Assembly (NCBI GenBank): GCA_963786985.1
Contig: CAWBBL010000009.1
Coordinates: 248,001-312,000 of the forward strand
DNA length: 64,000 nt
Reading direction: 5' to 3'
Origin: Desertimonas sp963786985
GTDB lineage: Bacteria; Actinomycetota; Acidimicrobiia; Acidimicrobiales; Ilumatobacteraceae
In this document: positions 8,029 to 17,295 of the stretch, one piece after another
How positions within the stretch are numbered: the first letter of the stretch is position 1
Layout of the letters: the number at the start of each line of letters is the position of its first letter
The notes under the pieces: model-generated
The model's database searches: none
The model's input: only the letters and a program-made list of their open reading frames with translations
Told to the model about the DNA's origin: nothing
Translations under genes and position numbers: made by a program

Positions 8029-10452
8029 TTGCTGATCGCCCTCCTGTTGCTGTACGGCGTCGTCGGCATCGCCCTGACCGTCGTCGGCGGGCGGCTCGGT
8101 CGGCGGGCGTTCGCCGTCGCCGCCCTCGCCCCGCTGACGACGTTGGGGTGGCTGTCGACCCACCTCGACGGTCTGGTCGACGGCGAGACGGTGACGAGCA
8201 CGCGGCCGTGGGTGCCCGAGCTGGGGATCGAAGTCAGCCTGCGACTCGACGCCTTCGGCGCCGTGATGGTGCTCGTCGTCGCGGTGATCGGGCTGGCGGT
8301 CGTCGCCTATTCGTGGTGGTACTTCGCCCCGGCTCACGACGAGCCCGCACCAGGCCGCGCCGACAGTACGGGCGACGGCATCGACCGCCTCGCCGGGTTG
8401 CTGACGCTGTTCGCCGGAGCGATGCTCGGCATCGTCGTCGCCGACGACCTGATCACGATGTTCACGGCGTGGGAGCTGACGTCGATCACGTCGTACCTGT
8501 TGATCGGCGTCCAGCACCACCGCCCCGCCGCCCGAGCGGCGGCGTTGCAGGCCCTGCTCGTCACCTCGGCGGGCGGGCTGGTGCTGCTCGCCGGTCTCGT
8601 CCTGATCGGTGACGCCGCCGGCACGTTCCAGATGTCCGAGCTGCTCGCTGATCCACCGAGCGGCAGTGCCGTCACCGTGGGCCTCGTGTGCGTGGCCGTC
8701 GGGGCGTTCACCAAATCGGCGCAGTACCCGTTCCACTCCTGGCTCCCCGGGGCGATGGCCGCGCCAACGCCGGTGAGCGCCTATCTGCACTCGGCGACGA
8801 TGGTCAAAGCCGGCGTGTACCTCCTCGCCCGCTTCGCCCCGGTGTTCGCCGTGGTCTCTCCGTGGCGCCCCCTCGTGCTCACCGTCGGTCTCGTGACGAT
8901 GCTCGCCGGCGGGCTGCGCGCCCTGCGGCAGTACGACCTCAAGCTGCTGCTCGCCTATGGCACGGTCAGCCAGCTCGGCTTGCTCGTCGTCCTCGTCGGT
9001 GCCGGTACGACGGCGGCGACTCAGGCGGGGATCGTGCTGCTCATCGCCCACGCCATGTTCAAGGCGATGGCGTTCATGGTCGTCGGCATCGTCGACCACC
9101 AAGCCGGCACGCGTGACATCCGCCTGCTCGCCCCGCTGAGCACTGGCTGGCTCCCGACGAGGATCGTGGCGACGATCAGCGCGGCATCGATGGCCGGCGT
9201 GCCGTTGTTGCTCGGCTTCGTCGCCAAGGAGTCGGCCTACGCCGCGTTCATCGACGGGCCGTTCTCGGCGAGCACGGTCGTGCTCGTCGGGATCGTCGCC
9301 GGCTCGACGCTGACCGTCGCCTACAGCGCGCGTTTCTTGTGGGGGTTGACCGTGTTGCCCCACCGGTTGCGGGCCGGGACCGAGCAGGTGCGTACCCCGC
9401 ACCCGGAGCAGCCGCGCCCCGGGCGACTCGGCACGCCGTCGCCGCCTGCTCCCGAACTCTGGTTCGTGGTTCCCGCTGCCGTGCTCGGCGTGCTGACGGT
9501 CGTGACCGGCATCGTGCCGGCGCTCCTCGACCGTCTCGTTGCCGCGGCAACCATCGCCCTCGATCCAGGCAGCGAGCCCGAGCACTTGGCACTGTGGCAC
9601 GGGTTCAACGAGGCGCTGGCCCTCACCGCCGTGACGTTCGTCGTCGGCGCCGCGGTGTTCGTGGCGCGCCGGCCGGTAGCCCGGGTTCTCGCCCACGGAG
9701 CGGTGATCCCAAACGGCGCGGAGGTGTACCTCTGGCTGCTGCACGGGCTCAACGTGGTGGCCAACCGGGTCACTGCCGTTGTGCAGAACGGCACCCTGGC
9801 GATCTACGCCGCCGTCGTCCTGACCACCGCAGCCCTGCTACCGGGGATCGCTCTCCTGACCGGCGTCGAATGGCCGGGGTTCCCGGAGTTCGTCGGCCGG
9901 CCGGCGCAGATCCCGATCACCATCGTGCTGATCGGTGGTGCGCTACTCGCCGCCATCTCGCGGCGTCGGTTCACCGCCGTGTTGTTCCTGTCCGCCGTCG
10001 GCTACGGCATGGCCGCCCTGTTCGTCATCGAGGGCGCCCCCGACCTCGCCCTGACGCAGGCCGCCATCGAGACGCTGTCGACGGTCCTCTTCGTGCTCGT
10101 CCTGCGCAAGTTGCCGGATCGTTTCGAGCGTCGTTCGACCGTGATGACCCGGAGTCTGCGCATCGCCATCGCCATTGCGGTGGCTGCGATGGTGTTCGCC
10201 TTCGACATCGTCGCCCGCCAGGCGCGCACCGCGCCGCCGGTCTCCCAGGACATGCTCGAGCGGTCGTTGCCCGAGGCCGAGGGACGCAACGTCGTCAACG
10301 TCATCCTTGTCGACTTCCGCGGCTTCGACACGCTGGGGGAGATCACGGTCCTCACGGCGGCGGCGATCGGCGCCGTGGCCCTCGCCCGCGCCGGGCGCCG
10401 GCCGCGCCGGTCACGTCAGGACGCTGCCGTCACGGCGGATGGTGCCCGATGA
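8029..10452 (+). CDS. mnhA: Na+/H+ antiporter subunit A (MrpA/MnhA)
   Basis: The largest subunit of the multisubunit Mrp cation/proton antiporter, an 807-residue membrane protein related to respiratory complex I NuoL. A proton-pumping core with FTAWELTSITSYLLIG and FHSWLPGAMAAPTPVSAYLHSATMVK-type segments (shown here in parts: FHSWLPGAMAAPTPVSAY) is followed by a C-terminal NuoJ/MrpA-C-like region (GAPDLALTQAAIETLSTVLF). The chosen start is TTG at 8029 with a GGGGCG stretch upstream; an ATG at 7991 is out of frame. First gene of a seven-gene operon whose subunits together exchange Na+ for H+ and support pH and salt homeostasis. Confidence 0.93.
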   Translation: MLIALLLLYGVVGIALTVVGGRLGRRAFAVAALAPLTTLGWLSTHLDGLVDGETVTSTRPWVPELGIEVSLRLDAFGAVMVLVVAVIGLAVVAYSWWYFAPAHDEPAPGRADSTGDGIDRLAGLLTLFAGAMLGIVVADDLITMFTAWELTSITSYLLIGVQHHRPAARAAALQALLVTSAGGLVLLAGLVLIGDAAGTFQMSELLADPPSGSAVTVGLVCVAVGAFTKSAQYPFHSWLPGAMAAPTPVSAYLHSATMVKAGVYLLARFAPVFAVVSPWRPLVLTVGLVTMLAGGLRALRQYDLKLLLAYGTVSQLGLLVVLVGAGTTAATQAGIVLLIAHAMFKAMAFMVVGIVDHQAGTRDIRLLAPLSTGWLPTRIVATISAASMAGVPLLLGFVAKESAYAAFIDGPFSASTVVLVGIVAGSTLTVAYSARFLWGLTVLPHRLRAGTEQVRTPHPEQPRPGRLGTPSPPAPELWFVVPAAVLGVLTVVTGIVPALLDRLVAAATIALDPGSEPEHLALWHGFNEALALTAVTFVVGAAVFVARRPVARVLAHGAVIPNGAEVYLWLLHGLNVVANRVTAVVQNGTLAIYAAVVLTTAALLPGIALLTGVEWPGFPEFVGRPAQIPITIVLIGGALLAAISRRRFTAVLFLSAVGYGMAALFVIEGAPDLALTQAAIETLSTVLFVLVLRKLPDRFERRSTVMTRSLRIAIAIAVAAMVFAFDIVARQARTAPPVSQDMLERSLPEAEGRNVVNVILVDFRGFDTLGEITVLTAAAIGAVALARAGRRPRRSRQDAAVTADGAR

Positions 10453-10907
10453 GGCGCCCCAAGCGACCTCCGCGAGCAGCGACGATCGACCTGATCGGGC
10501 CGTCGATGCCGGTGATCTACCTCGCCGTGCTGCTCGCTTCGGTGTATCTCCTCGTCGCCGGGCACAACCACCCCGGCGGGGGATTCGTCGGCGGGCTCGT
10601 TGCCGGGGCCGGCGTCGCCGTGCGTTACATCACGGGGGGCATCGATGAGGTCCGCTCACTCGCCCGGGTGCGCCCATGGACGATCCTCGGCACCGGTTTG
10701 CTCGTCGCCTCGGTGACGGCGACGGTGCCGTTGTTGTCCGGCGACGCCCCATTGGAGGCGGCTTCGTGGGAGTTCGACGTCGCCGTGTTCGGTCACGTCA
10801 AGGTGTCGTCGGTACTCGTCTTCGACATCGGCGTGTACCTCGTGGTCGTCGGCCTCGTGTTGATGGTCTTCGAGGCGTTCGGCGACGACTATGGGGGGAC
10901 ATCGTGA
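10449..10907 (+). CDS. mnhB: Na+/H+ antiporter subunit B (MrpB/MnhB)
   Basis: A 152-residue membrane subunit of the Mrp complex. The GHNHPGGGFVGGLVAGAG segment is the conserved MrpB signature, and the protein has about four predicted membrane helices. The ATG overlaps the mnhA stop as ATGA, indicating translational coupling; longer reading in the same frame upstream lies inside mnhA and is not coding. Confidence 0.92.
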   Translation: MRRPKRPPRAATIDLIGPSMPVIYLAVLLASVYLLVAGHNHPGGGFVGGLVAGAGVAVRYITGGIDEVRSLARVRPWTILGTGLLVASVTATVPLLSGDAPLEAASWEFDVAVFGHVKVSSVLVFDIGVYLVVVGLVLMVFEAFGDDYGGTS

Positions 10908-11341
10908 CCGTCACGCTGGCCTTTGCCGCGGCGACGTTGTTCGGGTTCGGGACCTACCTCGTGCTGCAGCGCAAGCTGAGCCGGATCATCATCGGCCTCG
11001 GCCTGCTCACCCATGGAGCCAACGTGCTGCTGATGACGTCGGGGCGGGCCGGCGACGAGCCGCTGATCGGCGTCGGCGATGTCGACGACCTCGCCGACCC
11101 ACTGCCCCACGCGCTCGCCTTGACGGCGATCGTGATCACGTTCGGCGTTTCCGCCCTGCTCCTGGCGATGGCCTTCCGCAGCTGGATCCTGCGCGGCGAC
11201 GACGAGGTCGAGAACGACGTCGCCGACACGCTCATCGCCCGCGGCGGTGTGCGTCCGCGAGATGTGACCGACGAAGAGCGGGCCGAAGACGAGGCCGAAC
11301 GGGCAGCGGTCGAGTTGGCGCGGGAGTTCGGCGATGAGTGA
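10904..11341 (+). CDS. mnhC: Na+/H+ antiporter subunit C (MrpC/MnhC)
   Basis: A NuoK-like subunit of 145 residues. The segments LSRIIIGLGLLTHGANVLL and DPLPHALALTAIVITFGVSA are characteristic of MrpC. The C-terminus carries a hydrophilic, Glu/Arg-rich extension of about 50 residues beyond the usual core. Starts with GTG overlapping the mnhB stop (GTGA). Confidence 0.92.
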   Translation: MTVTLAFAAATLFGFGTYLVLQRKLSRIIIGLGLLTHGANVLLMTSGRAGDEPLIGVGDVDDLADPLPHALALTAIVITFGVSALLLAMAFRSWILRGDDEVENDVADTLIARGGVRPRDVTDEERAEDEAERAAVELAREFGDE

Positions 11342-12825
11342 GCTCGTTGCCCTCCCCGTGCTCATCCCGCTGATCGGCGCCGCCCTATCGATCCTCGTCG
11401 GCAGATCACGTGTCGCCCAGCGGGCGATCTCGCTCGTCGCCCTGACGGCGACGACCGTGCTGTCGGTCGTCCTCCTGGTCGGCGCCGACCGCGACGGACC
11501 GCTGGTGGTGCAGAGCGGTGGCTGGCCGGCGCCGATCGGGATCACCCTCATCGTCGACCGCCTGTCAGGGATCATGCTGACGGTCGGCTCCCTGATGCTG
11601 CTCGCCGTGCTCGTGTTCGCCATCGGCCAGCCGGGCGCCGAACGCAACCACGTCGGGTTCCAGTCGACCTACCTGATCCTGGCGGCCGGAGTCGCCGGTT
11701 CGTTCATCGTCGGCGACCTGTTCACGCTGTTCGTGTCCTTCGAGATGATGCTCACGGCCAGTTACGTCCTGCTGACGCTCGGCGGAGGACGCCAGCAGGT
11801 GCGCGCCGGGATGACGTACGTCGTGATCAGCCTGCTGGCGTCGGCCCTGTTCGTCACCGCCCTGGCGCTGCTCTACGCCGCCACGGGCACGGTCAACATG
11901 GCCGACCTGGCCGTCAAACTGGGCAACCTGCCCGAGGGTGTCGAGCGCGGCCTTTGCCGTCCTCCTGGTCGTCGTGTTCGGCATCAAGGCCGGGCTGTTC
12001 CCGCTGTTCTCGTGGCTTCCGGACAGCTACCCGGTCGCGCCCTCGGCGGTCACCGCCGTGTTCGCCGGGCTCCTCACCAAGGTCGGCGTCTACGCCCTGA
12101 TCCGCACGCAGACGCTGCTGTTCGGGGCCGAGGACCGGCCGGCCACGCTGCTGCTCGTGCTCGCCGGCCTGACGATGGTGATCGGCATCCTCGGGGCCAT
12201 CGCCCAGGACGACGTCAAGCGGATCCTGTCGTTCAACATCGTCAGCCACATCGGTTACATGGTGATGGGGCTGGCGCTGTTCTCCGTCGCCGGGCTGGCG
12301 GCCGCCATCTTCTACACGGTGCACCACATCGTGGCGATGACGACGTTGTTCCTGACCGGCGGGCTGATCGAACACGTCGGCGGGGCGTCGCAACTCAGCC
12401 GCCTCGGCAACTTGGCCCGCTCGGCACCGGTCATCGCCGTGCTGTTCCTCGTCCCGGCCCTGGCCCTCGGTGGGTTCCCCCCGTTCTCGGGCTTCGTGCC
12501 CAAGCTCGGGCTGGTCGAGGCCGGCTTCGACCAGGGTGAGGACGTCATCGTCGTGGTCAGCCTCGTCGTCAGCCTGCTCACGGTGCTGTCGATGATGAAG
12601 ATCTGGCTGAGTGCCTTCTGGGGCGATGCCACCGAGCAGCCCCAAGGTGTCGTGCACCGCGTGGGAGCGATTGGCGGACCGGGGCTGATGGTCGTCCCGG
12701 CGGCGACGCTCGCCGGGGTGTCGTTGGCCATCGCCGTCGCCGCCGGACCGCTGTATCGCCTGTGCGAGCGCGCCGCCGCCGCGTTGCTCGATCGCAGCGG
12801 TTACATCGAGGCGGTGCTCGGATGA
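11334..12825 (+). CDS. mnhD: Na+/H+ antiporter subunit D (MrpD/MnhD), apparent +1 frameshift
   Basis: The second NuoL/M/N-like proton channel subunit of Mrp, about 497 residues when read through. The first frame covers the N-terminal 200 residues (FVSFEMMLTASYVLLTLGGG) and breaks near nt 11936-11948; the remainder continues in the next frame with VVFGIKAGLFPLFSWLPDSYP-type sequence (for example AGLFPLFSWLPDSYP) and KRILSFNIVSHIGYMVMGLA. One extra base, perhaps in a GGG run, explains the break. The surrounding mnh genes are intact, so an assembly error is more likely than a dead gene, but a true lesion cannot be excluded. Overlaps mnhC by 8 bp. Confidence 0.88.
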
Positions 12826-13343
12826 GGCGCTACGTCCCCTACGCCATCGCGCTCGCCGCCGCCTGGGTGATGCTGTGGGACCAGGTCTCCGTCGCCAACT
12901 TCCTCGGTGGGCTGACGGTCGCCACCTTGCTGCTCATCGTCTTCCCATTGCCCCCCGTCGATCCACAGCGGCATCTGATCGTGCGCCCGTGGGCACTCGT
13001 CCGCCTCGGCGCAGCCGTCGTCGGTGAGCTGTTGGTGTCCAACGTGTTCATGACCCATGAGGTCGTCACCCCCGAGCGGCAGCTGGCGTCGGGAGTGATT
13101 CGGTGTCCGCTGCGCACGGACTCGCCCAAGATCGTCAGCACGGTCGCCAACATCCTCGCTTTGGCGCCGGGGACGATGGCCGTTGACGCCATCCACGGCC
13201 CGCCGGCGTTGTTCGTCCACGTGCTCGGCAGGGGCGATGTCCACGATCTCCGTCACCGCGTCGCCCGCTTCGAACAGCTCGTCGTCGAGGCGATCGGATC
13301 GGCGTCCGACCGCGAGGCAGTTGCCGCCGGGGGCCGCCGATGA
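12822..13343 (+). CDS. mnhE: Na+/H+ antiporter subunit E (MrpE/MnhE)
   Basis: A 173-residue subunit with N-terminal membrane helices and the conserved MrpE block around TDSPKIVSTVANILALAPGT, followed by a cytoplasmic helix. ATG overlaps the mnhD stop (ATGA). The N-terminal WVMLWDQVSVANFLGGL segment is typical of the family. Confidence 0.92.
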   Translation: MRRYVPYAIALAAAWVMLWDQVSVANFLGGLTVATLLLIVFPLPPVDPQRHLIVRPWALVRLGAAVVGELLVSNVFMTHEVVTPERQLASGVIRCPLRTDSPKIVSTVANILALAPGTMAVDAIHGPPALFVHVLGRGDVHDLRHRVARFEQLVVEAIGSASDREAVAAGGRR

Positions 13344-13591
13344 TCGTCGCCGTGCTCATCGTCCTCGGCATCGCCGCCAGCCTGTTCGCCGTCCGCCTGA
13401 TCATCGGCCCGACGCTTCCGGATCGCGTCGTCGCCCTCAACGGCTTGCTCATCGTCGGCATGGTGCTGCTCGCCGAGCTGGCCGTCGAGACCGGTCGAGG
13501 CTCGTACCTTCCCGTCCTCGTGTTGCTGGCGGTGGTCGGGTTCCTCGGCACGGCGATGATCGCCCGGTTCCTCGAGGGGCGCGGCAGATGA
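13340..13591 (+). CDS. mnhF: Na+/H+ antiporter subunit F (MrpF/MnhF)
   Basis: A short 83-residue, three-helix membrane subunit. RLIIGPTLPDRVVALN is the MrpF signature, close to an Asp-containing motif important for assembly in characterised Mrp complexes. ATG overlaps the mnhE stop as ATGA. Confidence 0.92.
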   Translation: MIVAVLIVLGIAASLFAVRLIIGPTLPDRVVALNGLLIVGMVLLAELAVETGRGSYLPVLVLLAVVGFLGTAMIARFLEGRGR

Positions 13592-13621
13592 ACACTGAAC
13601 CCGTTCACCGCACTCCGAGTC

Positions 13622-13645
13622 GCGGCCTGCGTGGCCGGGGAACGC
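13622..13645. repeat. 24-bp repeat shared with the sulfite reductase insert
   Basis: The 58-bp gap between mnhF and mnhG, otherwise the only non-overlapping junction in the operon, contains a 24-bp sequence with core TGCGTGGCCGGGGAACGC. The same 24 bp with one mismatch occurs at 15963-15986 inside the sulfite reductase gene, in the same orientation on the plus strand. Confidence 0.7.
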
Positions 13646-13649
13646 ACTG

Positions 13650-13994
13650 ATGAGCAGGCACTTGATCGGCGAGGTCGCGCTGCTCCTCGGCGCCTTGTTG
13701 ATCCTCCTCGCCGCCGTTGGGGTGCTGCGCTTCCCCGACGCCCTCACCCGCATGCACGCCCTCTCCAAGGCGTCGACGCTCGGCGTGTCGATTGCCCTGC
13801 TCGGCGCCGCGGTGGCCCGCACGGACATCAACGACATCACCTCGCTGCTGTTCGCCACGGTGCTGCAGGCGGCGACCAACCCGGTGGCGTCGACGTTGCT
13901 GATGCAGGCGACGTACTACGCCGAAGGAATCGACAATCGCGTCGACACCGTCGACGAGTTGGCCGAGGCGGTCGCCAGCGAGGTCAGCCCGTGA
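13650..13994 (+). CDS. mnhG: Na+/H+ antiporter subunit G (MrpG/MnhG)
   Basis: The last Mrp subunit, 114 residues, with GVLRFPDALTRMHALSKAST, the conserved MrpG signature, and three membrane helices. A GGGGA stretch about 8 bp upstream may be the ribosome binding site; it belongs to the shared 24-bp repeat. The 3' end overlaps the end of the convergent cobA gene by 11 bp, within a hairpin. Confidence 0.92.
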   Translation: MSRHLIGEVALLLGALLILLAAVGVLRFPDALTRMHALSKASTLGVSIALLGAAVARTDINDITSLLFATVLQAATNPVASTLLMQATYYAEGIDNRVDTVDELAEAVASEVSP

Positions 13995-14742
13995 AGTCCC
14001 GACGAATCGCGCTCACTGCGGCCCGTTTGGTCGGGACTTCGCCACCGAGCTCGAAGGCGGCGACCGGTCCGATCACGATCACGGCCGGCGACTCGAGGGC
14101 GGCGGCGCCGAGCTCGTCGAGCCGGCAGCGCATGGTGACTTGTTCGATCGTCGTCGCCGAGCGGACGGCAGCGACGGGCGTGTCGCCGGCGAGCCCCCCG
14201 GCGATCAACTCGGCGGCGATCTGACCACGCTGGGTGACGCCCATCAACACGACGATCGTGCCGCCGACACGAGCGAGTGAGCGCCAGTCGACGTCCGGCT
14301 CGCCGTGGCGGCGGTGGCCCGTGACCACGGTGACCGCCGCCGACACACCACGGTGGGTGACCGGCACTCCCGCCGCGGCCGGAGCGGCGAACGCCGAGGT
14401 CACCCCCGGGACGACCTCGAACGGCACGCCGGCGTCGAGCAGGGCCACGGCCTCCTCGCCACCGCGACCGAAGACGAACGGATCACCGCCCTTCAGCCGC
14501 ACGATCGTCTGGTCACGGCCGGCGAGGGAGACGAGCAGGGCGCTGATCAGCTCCTGCGGGACCCCGCGGCCAGGGCGCTTGCCGACGTCGATCAACTCGG
14601 CGGTGGAGTTGACGAGGGCCAGCACACCGTCGCCGACGAGGGCGTCATGGACCACGACGTCGGCTTCGGCGAGCAGGCGAGCGGCGCGAACCGTCAACAG
14701 ATCGGGGTCACCCGGACCCGCCCCAACCAGGTGCACGCTCAC
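13984..14742 (-). CDS. cobA: Uroporphyrinogen-III C-methyltransferase (SUMT)
   Basis: A SAM-dependent enzyme that methylates uroporphyrinogen III at C2 and C7 to give precorrin-2, here feeding siroheme for the adjacent sulfite reductase. Length 252 residues. The N-terminal VHLVGAGPGDPDLLTVRA and the loop GDPFVFGRGGEEA are the two family signatures; the substrate-binding VPGVTSAFAAPAAAGVPVTHR follows (shown partly: VPGVTSAFAAPAAAGVP). Its ATG overlaps the stop of the sulfite reductase gene (ATGA). Together with the N-terminal-CysG-type gene at 17296 it completes the siroheme pathway from uroporphyrinogen III. Confidence 0.94.
   Translation of the reverse strand: MSVHLVGAGPGDPDLLTVRAARLLAEADVVVHDALVGDGVLALVNSTAELIDVGKRPGRGVPQELISALLVSLAGRDQTIVRLKGGDPFVFGRGGEEAVALLDAGVPFEVVPGVTSAFAAPAAAGVPVTHRGVSAAVTVVTGHRRHGEPDVDWRSLARVGGTIVVLMGVTQRGQIAAELIAGGLAGDTPVAAVRSATTIEQVTMRCRLDELGAAALESPAVIVIGPVAAFELGGEVPTKRAAVSAIRRDFTG
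13993..14040. terminator. Bidirectional hairpin, repeat family A, inverted copy
   Basis: The arms GAAGTCCCGAC (13993-14003) and GTCGGGACTTC (14030-14040) give an 11-bp stem. When reverse-complemented, 19 of 26 loop positions match the loop of the copy at 3834-3881. The hairpin lies on the overlapping 3' ends of mnhG and cobA, so the last codons of cobA are made of repeat sequence. Confidence 0.75.
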
Positions 14743-16548
14743 GTCGCCGACCGTGCCGCGCCGCGACGACGAACCACCGGAGCGGGGAGCCAGGTCTCCA
14801 TCGTCGGCCCATCGACACTGTCCGCCCAGTCGCCGAACGATCCGCTGCCCGGCACCCTGGCGAATTGCTCGAACAGCGGAGCAACGACGGCCGCGATCTG
14901 GTCGAGCGGCACGTCGGCGCGGATCAGGGTGGCGAGGCGATCGCCCGCTGCCCCGCCGCCGACGTAGACGTCATAGGTCTTCTTGGTCCGCCCGACGATG
15001 CCGATCTCGGCGGTGTACGGCCGGGAGCAGCCGTTCGGGCAGCCGGTCATGTTGACGCGGATCGGCGTGTCCTGCAGTCCACCCTCGGACATCGCCTTCT
15101 CCAGCTCGTCCACCAGCGCGGGTAGCACCCGCTCAGCCTCCCCGAGGGCTTGGCCGCACGTCGGCAGGGCCGGGCAGGCGATGGCCAGCCGGCGCACGGC
15201 GGTGACATCGTCGGCCAGGGGGACGCCGTGGTCGCGCAACCGCTGCTCGACTTCGGGGATCCGGTGAGGGGAGATACCGCACAGCAGGACGTCCTGGCGC
15301 GGCGTCACCCGGACGTGGGTGACCGTGCCGTCGCCAGCCAGCTCGCGAAGCACGGTGCGTAGCAAGACGCCGTCACGGTCGGCGATCTTGCCCGACGGCA
15401 CCGGCAAGCCGATGATCTGGTCCCGCGTTCCATGGTGCTCGTCGGCAATCCACGGCAGCAGCGGGACGAGTTCGCCGAGTGGTTCGCCGAGGCGACGCTC
15501 GACCTCGCCACGGAACCAATCGACGCCCCGCTCGTCGAGGAGGTACTTCAGCCTGGCCCGCTGGCGGTCCTCGCGATTGCCGAAGTCGCGCTGCACGGTG
15601 ACGATCGCCTCGGCGACGTCGACCACCCGTTCCGGCCTGATCCAACCGAGTGGCGACGCCAGGCGCGGGTAGGTGTCGTCGGGACGGGCGTGGCTCTGGC
15701 CGAGACCACCGCCGACGAACACGTCGTAGCCGGTCACGTGTGATCCCTGGACACCGCCCAGACCCGATTCGCTGAGGGTTGGTACCAGACCGATGTCGTT
15801 GGCCAGCACGTCGACGCAGTTGTCGCCCGGCCAGGCGACGGCGATCTTGAACTTGCGCGGCAGATAGACGTCGCCATAGATCGGTTCAACGGCGTCGCCG
15901 CCACCGTCTGGGGCTCCATCTCGCGTGCGAGCGACCGAGCGCCAGCGAGGGAGTGTCCAGCAGCGGCGTGCGTGGCCGGGGAACGCTGATTGACGGTTCG
16001 GCCGTGACCGCCTTGTCGCCGTCGACCCACAGCTCCCAGTAGGCGGAGGTGCGCGGACGGAACCGGCGCACGAGCTCGTCGACGAGTGGGCGCAGTACCG
16101 CTTGGCGCTCGTCCGGCCACGGGCAGGCCATGATGTTGCGCACCACGTCGCCACACGCCGCCAACGTCGTCACGGCAGCGGCGTTGATCCCGTTGACGAG
16201 CGTGCGCAGCGACTCCTTGTGCACGAAGTGGAACTGCACGCCTTGGCGGGTCGTGAGGCGCATCGTTCCGTCGGTCAGCTCGGCGAGACGGTCGAGGGCC
16301 AGCCACTGCTGCGCCGTCAGCTCGCCGCCCGGCACAGCGGCGCGGACCATGCAGGAATAGGCGAGCGGGAGCTTCTGCGCGGCGCGCTCACGTCGAACAT
16401 CGCGGTCGTCCTGCTGGTAGATGCCATGGAACTTGAGGAGGACTTCGCTGCCGTCAGCGATGAACGACTCGGTGTCCGAACTCAACTCGGATGCAAGGAC
16501 GCCGCGGAGGTGGTCACTGTCCCGCTTGACCCCTTCAACCGCGCTCAT
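14739..16548 (-). CDS. Sulfite (or nitrite) reductase hemoprotein, interrupted by repeat insert and +1 shift
   Basis: Siroheme/4Fe-4S enzyme for the six-electron reduction of sulfite to sulfide. The N-terminal half (TTRQGVQFHFVHKESL; AACGDVVRNIMACPWP) and C-terminal half (YLPRKFKIAVAWPGDNCVDV; cluster ligands ACPALPTC and TGCPNGCSRPYTAE) are both present but in different frames. Between them, roughly 15905-15990, lies about 80 bp encoding no conserved sequence and containing the 24-bp repeat also found at 13622. The junction needs one base removed to restore frame. Context (cysH, siroheme genes) favours sulfite over nitrite reduction. ATG at 16548 overlaps the cysH stop (ATGA). It may be a real insertion in the inter-domain linker. 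Confidence 0.85.
15963..15986. repeat. 24-bp repeat inside the sulfite reductase gene
   Basis: Twenty-three of 24 bases match the element in the mnhF-mnhG gap. It lies within the poorly conserved, frame-breaking segment separating the two halves of the sulfite reductase, suggesting that a dispersed element of about 80 bp was inserted there. Confidence 0.65.
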
Positions 16549-17214
16549 CGGTGCAGGCCACATTCCGTCTTCGCCGAGCCCGCCCACCGACCAGCCCTGG
16601 CGTCTTCGCCATCAGTCACCGGTCGGGTGCACGGCCAGCAGCCGATCGAGGCGTAGCCCCGATCGCTCAGCGGATGGTCGGGGAGCAGTTCGATCTGCGA
16701 ATAGTGGTCGACGTCGGCGTCGCTCCACGTCGCCAGCGGGTTGATCTTGGTGACCCCGCGGAACGGATCGAGGTGGACGATCGGCGCGTCGGCGCGCGTT
16801 GGCGAGTCGGCGCGACGCAGACCCGTGACCCAGGCTCGCCGCCCGACGAGCGCGCGCTGCAACGGTTCGACCTTGCGCGCCGCGCAGCAGCCGTCGGTGT
16901 CCCGCTGCCACTGATCGGCCTCGGCGGTGGCGAGTGGATGGACGATGCGCACGTTGAGCCCGAATTCGTGACGCAGCCGTTCGGCGTACCAGGTCGTCTC
17001 GGCGAACAGGTAGCCGGTGTCGAGGAGGACGATTTCGGCATCGGGGATCGCCTGGCTGACGAGATGGACGAGGACGGCGTCGCCGAAGCTGGCGGTGACC
17101 AGCAACTCGTCGCCGAAGTGGTCGCCCGCCCACCGCAGGATGTCCAGTGGGTGGGCGAGTTCGAACGACGGTCGACACCTGCTCGAGGTCGGCGAGGTCG
17201 ACGTCGGCGCTCAC
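16545..17214 (-). CDS. cysH: Phosphoadenylyl/adenylyl-sulfate reductase (CysH), apparent N-terminal +1 frameshift
   Basis: Thioredoxin-dependent reductase that converts activated sulfate to sulfite. The body shows the family blocks ASFGDAVLVHLV, LLDTGYLFAETTW, TDGCCAARKVEPL, GLRRADSPTRADAP, and the C-terminal KTECGLH catalytic cysteine. Paired cysteines (CC...C-x-x-C: GCCAARK and GCWPC) indicate the 4Fe-4S type that normally reduces APS, as in most actinobacteria. The first about 16 residues from GTG at 17214 (SADVDLADLEQV) are in another frame from the rest; the shift lies near 17166-17178 and needs one base removed. No good start codon exists in the main frame upstream of TTG at 17105, which would delete a conserved helix. 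Confidence 0.87.
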
Positions 17215-17295
17215 GCGACACCAGTCTGGCACGATTCCCGAGTAATCCGATCAAGAATGTCCAAATTTCCTCGGCGAGGATACGGTCGGGGGACA

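Noticed and set aside
7975..9744. A 589-codon open frame on the minus strand
   Set aside because: It lies wholly opposite mnhA, is rich in Arg/His/Gly/Glu and has no recognisable domain; long antisense frames are common at this GC content.
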